Part shown: positions 1 through 13,400 of the stretch, one piece after another
Layout: the number at the start of each line of letters is the position of its first letter
How positions within the stretch are numbered: position 1 is the first letter of the stretch
The notes under the pieces: generated by a model
Database searches by the model: none
What the model was told of the DNA's origin: nothing
What the model saw: only the letters and a program-made list of their open reading frames with translations
Position numbers and translations under genes: made by a program
NCBI GenBank assembly: GCA_003640385.1
Contig: RCAB01000760.1
Location: forward strand, 1 to 21,368
Origin: Setaria digitata
Lineage: Eukaryota > Nematoda > Chromadorea > Rhabditida > Setariidae
Direction of reading: 5' to 3'
Length of the DNA: 21,368 nucleotides

Positions 1-1077
1 TTTTTTTTTTTTGAATGATCAATCGTAAAGAAAGCATTGATAAAGTTTCATAGATATGGTGCATTTGAATTCAGTTTTGAATTTGAAATTGATTGCTGAA
101 AGCTTTACCTGAATATCTCTTCACTATTTTTCGGTCCAGTAATACTTTGGTCATGGTGAAATGAAAGACTACCTTTTGAGAATCATTTAGGAAGTCGTAA
201 AATAAATTTTATAAAAAATGGTTGTGCATAAAAATTGGCATAATTGGGATAAGTTTTAAGACATGATATAGGTGAAATTGAAAAGAAATTTTGTTCCAGA
301 ATAGGATAGGAGATTATTTTTTTGAAGCGTTAGGTTATATTTTAACATTAAACGATCATTTCTAATTTCACTAAAACGATTTTAAAGGAAACAAAAATCT
401 TTTAAAATAGAAATATCAAACGTTCCAATTCCGAGATATCTTTTTTTATCCGTAATGACTGTGTGTTTATCTCATTATAATGAGTGGTTAAGAACATATT
501 GCTTATATTTTCCTTCACTGGAACATTTTGCTCACACTTTGCTTACCTATTTTCATTTTTATTTATTCATCCATTATTTATTCATAATTATTAGAATTCT
601 CACAGTGACCCCGATTATTAGTGACACAACTTTTCATAATAACGTTTGTATCACCTTGCGCTCTCGCTTCATCTTAGATATTAATGAATGCCAATAAACC
701 ATTAAATTTAAACTCATCAATTTCCTGAGAATCGGATTGTTTTCTAAAAGTTTTCTGATAATTCGAGCTCTTCTGACTAATCTCGAGTTTAACCTTTTCA
801 TTCCATAATTGAGCATATCCACTAATGATAACGACCGATTTCACTTCTCCTTAAAACTATCCCGCAACTGTTCGCATTTTCATTGAACAGAAATCCCAGA
901 TTGACAAAAAATTTTCGCAATATTTCAATATTTTTGCCATTAAAACAACTTCAAGATGACATAAAAATTTAAAATGTAACTTAAGTCTGACAAAATGTGG
1001 AAAAGATTTATTTCCTTTCACAGGAATAAAATAACGGTGACATTTTTCAGTCGCGTTGGTCTCCAGAACATTTCATC

Positions 1078-1100
1078 GATTACTCTGTAACAGAGTAATC
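1078..1100. repeat. 11-bp perfect palindrome with 1-nt spacer
   Basis: Arms GATTACTCTGT (1078-1088) and ACAGAGTAATC (1090-1100) are perfect inverted copies around a single A. It could be a dimeric protein-binding site or a small hairpin. It lies 24 bp before a tandem pair of GATA sites. Confidence 0.75.
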
Positions 1101-1123
1101 TAATACAAACACAGAAGTGATAA

Positions 1124-1138
1124 ACTGATAACTGATAA
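1124..1138 (+). promoter_or_regulatory. Tandem extended GATA sites (ACTGATAA x2)
   Basis: ACTGATAACTGATAA holds two ACTGATAA octamers overlapping by one base (1124-1131 and 1131-1138). A related GTGATAA lies just upstream. ACTGATAA is the known high-affinity site of the C. elegans intestinal GATA factor ELT-2. The site is about 2 kb downstream of the protease stop codon, so its target is unclear. The same tandem arrangement recurs at 8012-8026. Confidence 0.5.
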
Positions 1139-2113
1139 ACCGACGATATAGGAGTATTGTTAATCTCAAATCGTACGACACATCGCCGCTAAAGCCGGAA
1201 AAACGAATCACTGCAAACATATAAAATTAAAGAAAGCATCGTGCTTTACGATGTTAGTAGCAACATGAAATGAATTAAATACGGAAAGATTTCATTTAAT
1301 CAGGGCTTTTACACCGTTATCAGTTATTTCTAATTTTGTGTAAGTCTAAGAGATTCTAGCGAGGCAATCAGTTGTGTTGGAATGAGCATTTTCATTTCTT
1401 GCTCATGTGGTGACACAAAATTTCAGTACTGTATCCTATCGAAACTCTGTAAAATTTAGCAAACCTGCATCACACCCAAGGTTTGACACAAGTTTGCTAA
1501 AAAAAATTATCGCTGTGAGACATTGACTACTTGTGGTATTATTTAAACAAAGTTATATGGTAGCTTAATGCAAATAACAAATTTCTACCCAGTGGGTAAA
1601 GTCGAGTAGGGTTTTGTAAAGACGATTGTTCACGTTGCTTTTGTTCATTTATACTTTATCAGATGTGAATTTCGTTTTTATTATTTGTCCTTAACAGTTC
1701 TATTCCCGAAAATCTTACATAAGACCAAAAATTAACTCTTGGAAGGCTGTATTGCACTCTCATCTAAAACAAAAAAGACGATACAAAAAATGATTCAGAC
1801 TTGTTAATTTGAATTTTCAAAGGAAACAAAATGTTAGTTTTGTGCATTAAAATTTGTCCTTAGTGGAAGTAAACACTAATTTATACGCTATATAAATTAG
1901 CAAACTCAGTAAAAAGGATTTTGCAAACCATAAATGGAATTCTTATAAATCGAGTTCTTTTTCCCAAGAATATGCCTATCTTTGGACTCTATTGTGAAAT
2001 ATGTCAAAAAAGAAGAATGTTCCTTCAAATATTTATTCAATTCCACCACACTGGTCACTTACTGAAAATTAAATTTCTGAGTTAAAATAAATTATCTTGA
2101 ATCAGTGGGAGAA

Positions 2114-2171
2114 AACGGCTTTTTTAAAACAAACTTATTTTTAACGGCATTTTTAAAACAAACTTATTTTT
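2114..2171. repeat. 29-bp tandem duplication
   Basis: Two adjacent 29-bp units (2114-2142 and 2143-2171), each starting AACGGC and ending in a T run, differ at one base (T versus A after AACGGC). Non-coding. Confidence 0.85.
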
Positions 2172-2742
2172 TCAAGTGGAAATTTATTCAGTCGCAACAT
2201 GAATTACTGGAAACAATGGGATGAGATTGTTGGGTTTGCTTTACTGACTACTAATTTCTGATTATGAATACTGATTTTCTTTTCCTGATCATAATTTCTA
2301 AACCGGAATTAATATCAGTGTCCTATTCATTTTTTTGTGTGTATTTTCATTGTCCAAATGGATCTTCGAAAGTTGCTGTCAACGATAACAAACTTATTCT
2401 AGCGCTAATAGTTTATCCCAAATTCCCTTTTTTGAAATTTTAGGACCAATTAACCAAAACTGTTTGCCAATTTTCTTGTTCTCCTATCAAAATGCTCATC
2501 AGATGAATAAGCATGTAACTAAGTAGTTAATTTCATCCAGAAAATTCCCAAATGTTCAGGACAGTTCCGCAAGTAAGCCGAAAACCTGCCGAAGAATTTA
2601 ATGAGCAAAACTCTATACAACCAATTGCAAAAAAAGAGTTTTTTTTTTTTTTCTCTTGATTTAATCCTTACAGCTTTACGTAAAATATTTACTTATTTCA
2701 TTTCGTCTTTTTTCCTTTCCTTTTCCTCCTAGTCGCAAATTA

Positions 2743-2748
2743 TTTATT
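2743..2748 (-). terminator. Possible distal poly(A) signal for the protease gene
   Basis: AATAAA on the minus strand, about 420 nt past the protease stop. Another AATAAA lies at 2829-2834 (minus), and a third overlaps the last two codons of the gene (3173-3178). Sequence alone does not show which is used. Confidence 0.25.
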
Positions 2749-2758
2749 ACTAGTTCAT

Positions 2759-2806
2759 ACTGTTCGCTGATCTGATAACAATACTGTTCGCTAATCTGAT
2801 AACAAT
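2759..2806. repeat. 24-bp tandem duplication
   Basis: Two adjacent 24-bp units (2759-2782 and 2783-2806), each beginning ACTGTTCGCT and ending TCTGATAACAAT, differ at one base (G/A). Each unit carries a TGATAA core, so the duplication doubles a potential GATA site. Confidence 0.85.
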
Positions 2807-3169
2807 CACATTCCACATTAATTTCTTCTTTATTTGTTATCTTTCTACCTTTTTATCTGCATACTTCAAATACAAATAATGTTTGAATAACATAAAATAT
2901 TTAACTGCAAAGTAGGCTCTATTGGTATTTTCAGTTTAACTTGAGAGAGAAAGAAAAAAGAAAAATTAAATGTAATAGGGAGCCAACAAATAAAAAAAAA
3001 CTCCCAAATACCTCGAAACAATACAATATTGAAAAGAAAATGATGTGTCAATTTCATTTTTTTTTTCTTTTTTTTTTTTTTTTTTCAAAAAATGCTATGA
3101 TTTTAAATCTCCACTTCTGTTCTGTTTACAACTTTTTTTTTCTGACACAAAAAAAGTTATGAATTTCGG

Positions 3170-7543
<4,374 letters not shown>

Positions 7544-7620
7544 CAGGTGCAGTGATACAATCGAGAACTCTCCTCAGTTCCTCCCTCACTGAACCATAAT
7601 CATTAGCAGGGAGGCAGTTA

Positions 7621-7728
7621 AAAGAAAGGCAATGATGAGAAAGAGGGAGGGAGAGAAATGAACAGAGAGAGAGAGGGGGAAAGAGAGAAAGAGAGAGAGA
7701 GAGGGAGGTGAGAAAGGAGAAAAGCAAA
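7621..7728. repeat. Purine-rich GA tract upstream of the protease gene
   Basis: The plus strand is almost all A and G, with (GA)n blocks such as GAGAGAGAGAGAG and few pyrimidines. It sits about 80-185 bp upstream of the protease ATG, where the gene's sense strand is a CT-rich polypyrimidine tract. Such tracts can bind GAGA-type factors, adopt triplex DNA, or simply be microsatellite. Confidence 0.75.
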
Positions 7729-7944
7729 TTTCATTAATACTGCAGTTGAAAATGTTGCTGTTATTCATGATGAAATCAGTGATAATGATAATGGTTGCTA
7801 ATAATGATAGCAATGGTGATATGATTAATGATGATATCGCAAAACTAACAAACGGTGTAGGAATAGACAAGAAATAAATGTTAGGAAAAAAAGAAAAATT
7901 TGGAAAGGGAAAAGTGTTGGAAGTCTATACTGTATAACGTCCCC

Positions 7945-7970
7945 AAAAAAAAAAAAAAAAAAAAAAAAAA
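7945..7970. repeat. 26-bp poly(A) run
   Basis: Uninterrupted A26 preceded by CCCC. Similar long homopolymers elsewhere are T24 at 10870-10893 and T26 at 17184-17209. Exact lengths may be unreliable in assembled data. Confidence 0.9.
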
Positions 7971-8011
7971 GATTCCCAACATATAATCGATTTGATTATT
8001 CAATGAAATCA

Positions 8012-8026
8012 ACTGATAACTGATAA
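8012..8026 (+). promoter_or_regulatory. Tandem extended GATA sites upstream of the protease gene
   Basis: ACTGATAACTGATAA again gives two ACTGATAA octamers overlapping by one base (8012-8019 and 8019-8026), about 470 bp upstream of the protease ATG. In C. elegans ACTGATAA is the preferred binding site of ELT-2, which drives intestinal genes including digestive and lysosomal proteases. Use by this gene is inferred from motif and position. Confidence 0.5.
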
Positions 8027-8660
8027 TTTTAAACTGATGATTCTTAAAGAACGAATATGAATTGGCGAAGGAGAGATTTTGCCAATTAAATATGGAAATA
8101 GTATTACTAATAAAAAGCATCTGTTATCATGAACGTGATTATGGTTCAGTAATTTGCTAATCATCATAACTATCACTATTATTACTAATATCATATCACC
8201 AATAATAATCATACTTGTTCCTAAAATAATTACCAATTAATTTCAAATTGATGATTAGAACCTCATTCAATTGACTAAAGCCAGATCCATGGTTTCGTGT
8301 TATTCAGTGTGAGAAGAATCATACTGATATCAAGCAAATAATTATGATTCAGTAGAGGTTGTCTTATTGGTCCTTGTAAGATTCTATCTATCAGTTATCT
8401 TTCGAATTGGAAATATAATATATTGAAATTGATAAAATAATTGCGGCAATGATAACAATAAAAATGATAGTAGTAGCTATAATAACAATAAAAAAGATAT
8501 GAAGAATGCGAGAGAAAAAAAAAAGAAGGAAAATATTTTGGAAGTTAGCGAATGATATAATTTGCAAATAAGAAAAAAATAATTTTTATCAAAGCTTCAG
8601 TCGAAAATAGGGAGCAAAGAATGGAATAGGTAGTTGTTCTGTCTTTGTAGCATTTGTGCC

Positions 8661-8823
8661 TTAATTAATTAGCAGGATACGTGGGTACATTGAGGCCGTG
8701 ATGAATGAGAAGGAGAATCTGTTGCTAATTATTAAATTAAGCGGACTACTTTAGCTACTGATTAAGGAAATTGTTGTGTCTAATTAAGTGAAAGAATAAT
8801 TAAGTAATAATTGTCATGCAAAT
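8661..8823. promoter_or_regulatory. Cluster of TAATTA homeodomain-like sites and a POU octamer
   Basis: Within about 160 bp: TTAATTAATTAGC (8661-8673), GCTAATTATTAAATTAAGC (8724-8742), TAATTAAG (8781-8788), TAATTAAG again (8797-8804) and an exact ATGCAAAT octamer (8816-8823). TAATTA is the classic homeodomain core and ATGCAAAT the POU-domain octamer. A+T-rich DNA makes such hits common, so a real enhancer is only a possibility. Confidence 0.3.
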
Positions 8824-9386
8824 TTTAGTTAATAATTCACAGGCGTTCATCATCCTTTTGCATTTTTGGCGTTGCAAATGAAGATGAATTCATTTATTAT
8901 CAAATTTTCTAACTGCTAGAAAAATAAATTTAAAACCAAAACTTTAAAACTGATGGTTGCAAGCAGAGAAAGTTGAAAGGAATATCAGATTTAACAAATC
9001 CGCGAAATTGGAATAAAATTTTTGTGTGCTTTTGAATAAAATCTTGATGAACACCGTCTCTTTTTTGTTTTTTTTTAGGTTCGTTTAACGAATTTGTAGC
9101 TTTAAATATTTTTATTTTCAGTAAATTTGCTTATTTGACATGCCTCTATCGCTAACAATCTTATAAAAATAGTGTTTTTACTAATATCGAAATTGTTGAG
9201 TTTAAAAATAATCGATTGTAAGTATAAGTAATTGCTTTGAATCAAAAGTGTGGCGCACAATCGGTTCCCATTTTTCATCTTAATTTTAAATAATTGTTGC
9301 CAATTTCATCAAGTGTTACTTCCGCACGATAATCATCTTGATCATTTTGCTATCACCATCAGCACATTCGATTCTCTCCATCAACC

Positions 9387-9394
9387 ACTGATAA
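9387..9394 (+). promoter_or_regulatory. Extended GATA site ACTGATAA
   Basis: Exact ACTGATAA about 1.05 kb upstream of the sphingomyelinase ATG, followed by a related CACTGATAG at 9402-9410. It is a candidate gut GATA-factor site on the motif alone. Confidence 0.35.
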
Positions 9395-9543
9395 TAATAA
9401 TCACTGATAGTGCCCAAATACAATGATCTTAAATAACAGCTTGTCAAGCAATAGCGAAAATGTTTGATAATTTTCGGAGAAATGGAAAAACACGAGAATA
9501 TCATGAAGGATGGATGGCAATAAAGAAGCAAAGTGACTCCCAG

Positions 9544-9616
9544 CGCCCTCTGTGGGACTCGAACCCACGACCCTCAGATTAAAAGTCTGATGCTCTACCG
9601 ACTGAGCTAAGAAGGC
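9544..9616 (-). tRNA. tRNA-Lys (anticodon UUU)
   Basis: A 73-nt intronless tRNA on the minus strand. The acceptor stem GCCTTCT pairs with AGAGGGC (one G-U at pair 4-69) and the discriminator is G. The D arm GCTCAGTCGGTAGAGC and T loop GTTCGAGTCC carry the internal pol III A and B boxes. The anticodon stem TCAGA/TCTGA encloses loop CTTTTAA, so the anticodon is TTT (plus-strand AAA at 9581-9583). CCA is not encoded, as expected. No T4 run follows directly downstream; the nearest clear one on the minus strand is about 50-60 nt on. The gene sits alone in the divergent intergenic region. Confidence 0.95.
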
Positions 9617-10393
9617 TCCAGCCGTCAGCTTAAATTACTGTATTATCATATTTATTGAAATATTTCATTTTTAAATTATTGAAAATATACGTCATTACAC
9701 GTTTTCCATACGTTTGCCGCGTTACACTCTTGTATGGTAAACGTTTGCATAAAATTGTGTGTTTTCACACGTAAAATATATTCCAATAAATATTCAGAAA
9801 TCAAATTTTCTTCGCGCATTTATTATTTCATTTTAGATTACTTCAGCTTACTGCAAATTTGCATCTTCTTTAAGTGAATTAATTAATGAAAAGAAGTTAT
9901 CATAAAGACAAAGGAAAGATTTAGATGAACAAATGAGAGCAACTGTTTTAGCTTTTGTTATTTCTTAATTACAACGATTAATTAGTGCCATGTGTTCTGT
10001 TCATACCTTCACGAGAGGAGAGGTGCATCTGCTGATGATCAATGGCTTTAGCTATGAAACGAGGAAAAGATGAAGCAGCAGCACTAATTAATAATTGCTC
10101 ATTTCATTATCATCCCATCTGTTCGTCACGGAAGATAAAAGTTAATATTGCTTGAATGTAACTTTTGATCCAGTGCATTCACCTTTCTAGCTTGTTGAGT
10201 GCCAATTAAAGGGCTTAATTATGATAGAGATGAGGTGAAAAACGAAATACTGAAATAGTTAGCGAGAGATTTCTTGTAATAAATGATTTAAAAGTGGTAC
10301 TCATTTCTAATATGCATATCACTTTTGCTAGTCGATTTATGCCTTTTTTTTTTTTCAATTTCTTTAGTAAGTTTTATTTTGAAATTATATTCC

Positions 10394-10395
10394 AG
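10394..10395 (+). promoter_or_regulatory. Candidate trans-splice acceptor for the sphingomyelinase gene
   Basis: TATATTCCAG ends at 10395, 43 nt before the start codon, and resembles a nematode 3' splice site. Many nematode mRNAs receive a spliced leader at such a site. No matching upstream donor is evident. Confidence 0.3.
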
Positions 10396-10438
10396 AAATT
10401 TTGGATTGCATTCAAACTGTCGTGAATAATTTTCGCGC

Positions 10439-13400
10439 ATGCCAACAATTAATCCTTTCATCTTCTTCTGCGCTACCGCCATAGTTCTCGGTGCTAATAA
10501 TACATCATTCATTAATGGCATTTCAGGTTAGCCTCATTCACAAATCCATTTATTGTTCTTTTCTCACTGGTTCTGTCATTAACATTCTTATCATTACTTT
10601 TTGCACTTTTTTTGTTATTGCTTTTATTTGTTTGTTTGTTATTATTGTTGTAAATAATCTGATTATCCTTCTATTTCTTGAATAATTAATTAAAAAAATT
10701 TTTCCCAAACATGACTTTTAATATTTTTTTAATTACAATTTTCTTATTAAGTTATATATATAGTTACCATATATATAAATGGGATTTTAAATAGAGAATA
10801 TAATTTAAAAATTTGATGCCCGACTAAATTTTATTTCATTCAAATAATTCGTTTGATAAAAGTGTGAAATTTTTTTTTTTTTTTTTTTTTTTTCAGCAGT
10901 GAACGATGATAAGGAAACAGGTGCTGATACGCCAAGCTGCATAGAATGCCATATGGCTGTGATATTTTTCAGGTATCCAAATAATCTCCTTTTGACTCTG
11001 CTTTCTTTTGCCTCAACAATTTTGCAGGATTCTAAAGATTTTTTTAAGTTTAGACAATGCAGATCAATTTCCAGTGTTAAAACAAGTGAATTTTTGCAAA
11101 ATGGTAAAAACTGAGGAAGTGCAGTTTCTAGTAATTTTGGAAGTTTAAAAAGCTGAGTCAAAATTACTAAAAATTATGAAACTGATAATGAAGTCATCAA
11201 ATGATTTTTTTTTCTTAATGTAATTAAGTAAAAAGAAATAATGATATTAAATACTGAAGTTGCACCTGCATAATTTAATTTGGAAAAAATTTCTTTTCAT
11301 TTAAAATATAAATTCCAATATCTTCTCGTAAAATTAATACTCCCTTACAGATCAATATATGAACAAAATAATACTCGAGACCTGTTAATCGAAATTGCAA
11401 CATTCATCTGTAAATACTTCGTACAGGAAGAATCATTAATATGTTACGGTTTGGCCACTCAATTTCGTGTAATTTTCCCATTTTTTCTTATTCTTAAAAT
11501 CACTAAATATTGAAATTGCTAATAATTAGACAAAAGAAGCATACTTTAGATCAAAAAATTCGCTTGATAAAAGTATGCAATTTTCATTTTTTCAGTCTAA
11601 TATGTCAGACAAGACAGGCATACTTTAGATGAAAAAATAGCCTAATATGTCAGACAAGACAGGCATACTTTAGATGAAAAAATAGCCTAATATGTCAGAC
11701 AAGACAGGCATACTTTAAATGAAAAAATAGCCTAATATATTAGACAAAAAAAAGGAAAAAATACTAATGCGTTATGTATTTTCAATCAAAAAGGTGTGCA
11801 TATTTTAAACAAAAAATTAAAATATGCATATTTTGTTTACTGTTTTACAAAATATGTAATTCTTTTAAGTACTATTTAAATATTTTACGATCTATATCGT
11901 TTTTTTTTCATAATTCGAATACGATTGGTAATGCAGAATTTGTGGAATAAAATGTTAAAAATGTATTTTTATAGCTGTAAAATCAAATTACTAATTATTA
12001 ATTCTTTTCCTTTCTTTCAGGAAGAAATTTTATATGTTGTGAAAGAATTATTTTTACAACCGGATGTAATATGTTCTATGTTTATGGAAGACTGTGGAAG
12101 TCCAAAAATTGATTCATCATGGAATATCACTTTGCCAGCAAAACGACCAGGTTTAAATTTTCTAAATATCAAATTCGGAAAATCTGAATAGACGGAATGC
12201 TTTGACCTAATAATAACCTAACAATATCGACCTTTTTTTTTTTTGCTTGTTTTATTCTTTTTCTTTTTTTGAAAATTCATAGAAATTTTTAAATTGTTAC
12301 TTAAAATTTGTTAAGCACATAAAAAGTTGTGAAAAAAGAGAAGTGTTTGTTGGTTTAATTTAGGTCAGGAATATCCGACTTATCCAACCATTAGACAGGA
12401 TAACTTACGAATATTACATATCACGGATTTACATCTTGATTCGAAATATGCACCTGGTTCGGAAGCTAGTTGCACCAGCGAACTTTGCTGTCACGTGACA
12501 TCTGATACAAATGGTATAATTTCTGCAGTGATATCAAATTTGAATGAATTTTAATTTTATTCCAGAAATTGTCACCTTTTCGATCAAGAGAATTTTATTT
12601 TTGTGGTCACATTTATCTAAAAAAGGAAATTTATAAATAAAAAAAAAAATTTACTTCAATTTTATTCCAATAAACTAATTATGCGAAATTCAATCTTTTT
12701 ACGCTTACTAAATAATCGTAAAATTAGTATCAATTAAACTGGCACAAATAGTCAATAGGAGAGCCAATAATTATTTCGAATAATGAAAAAACAAAAACAA
12801 AAACAAAAAAAAACAAGGATTACAGTTTTTGGGAAATTATACATGTTAATTTCGGAAGTATTGTATTTTAGTTTATTAATGAGAAAACCGGAAAATATTT
12901 CAGGTTCAACGATAACGCAACCGTCCGGTTACTATGGTACTATTGGTAAATGTGACATACCCTACTGGACTGTCGAGAATATGCTACAAAATATTCAAAA
13001 ACTTGGGAAGGTTCTGGATTACTGAAGTTATTTACAGGGAAATGACTTGAAAAATAAATTAAATTACATGGATTAATTAATTATAATCTATAATAAATTA
13101 ATTCTTTTGTTTTAATTTGTTTTAAAATTAAAACAAAAGAATTAATTTGTTTTAATTTTAATTTTTTTTTGTTTTAATTAATTATAATCTATAATAAATT
13201 AATTCTTTTTTTTCATGGCTATTTTTATTCATATAAAATAGTTTTGTTCTCATGTTTGGAAAATGAATTACAACATCTCTGTATAACAGTTATCATTTGC
13301 TGGTTTTATCTGTCATTATCAGTTAACACACATCAATTGCAATCCACTGATAATGAGATAATGAAATTAAAATAAAATTAATTGATTATAGATTGATTAT

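Larger units (their letters stand above)
1..3169. other. Non-coding 3.2 kb downstream of the aspartic protease gene
   Basis: No reading frame here has protein-like composition or splice-joined homology that I recognise; the longest open frames (about 60-80 codons) are low-complexity and look accidental. The stretch opens with a poly(T) run. It contains an 11-bp palindrome and GATA sites near 1078-1138, a further GATA site at 1317-1324, tandem duplications at 2114-2171 and 2759-2806, and T-rich runs around 2640 and 3059-3085. Roughly the last 450 bp (about 2740-3169) would hold the 3' UTR of the minus-strand protease gene. Confidence 0.6.
7544..10438. other. Divergent intergenic region between protease and sphingomyelinase genes
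   Basis: The start codons of the two outward-facing genes are 2.9 kb apart, so both promoters should lie here. Contents: a purine-rich tract (7621-7728), a 26-bp poly(A) run (7945-7970), tandem GATA sites (8012-8026), a homeodomain/POU-like site cluster (8661-8823), another GATA octamer (9387-9394) and a tRNA-Lys gene (9544-9616). The (A/T)GAT-rich low-complexity sequence at about 7750-8500 produces spurious open frames. I see no protein gene apart from the tRNA. Confidence 0.6.

Noticed and set aside
455..697. 80-codon plus-strand open frame
   Set aside because: Composition is low-complexity Phe/Ile/Tyr/His from A+T-rich DNA, there is no recognisable domain or convincing splice context, and a minus-strand frame overlaps its end.
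634..822. 62-codon minus-strand frame rich in Arg/Lys/Leu
   Set aside because: No family resemblance and no supporting exons or signals nearby; consistent with chance.
10288..10521. 77-codon minus-strand frame opposite the sphingomyelinase signal-peptide exon
   Set aside because: It is antisense to exon 1, whose signal peptide joins in phase to the saposin domain.
11597..11731. CRISPR-like regular repeats
   Set aside because: The 45-bp units are contiguous with no unique spacers and lie in an intron of a eukaryotic gene, so this is a minisatellite.
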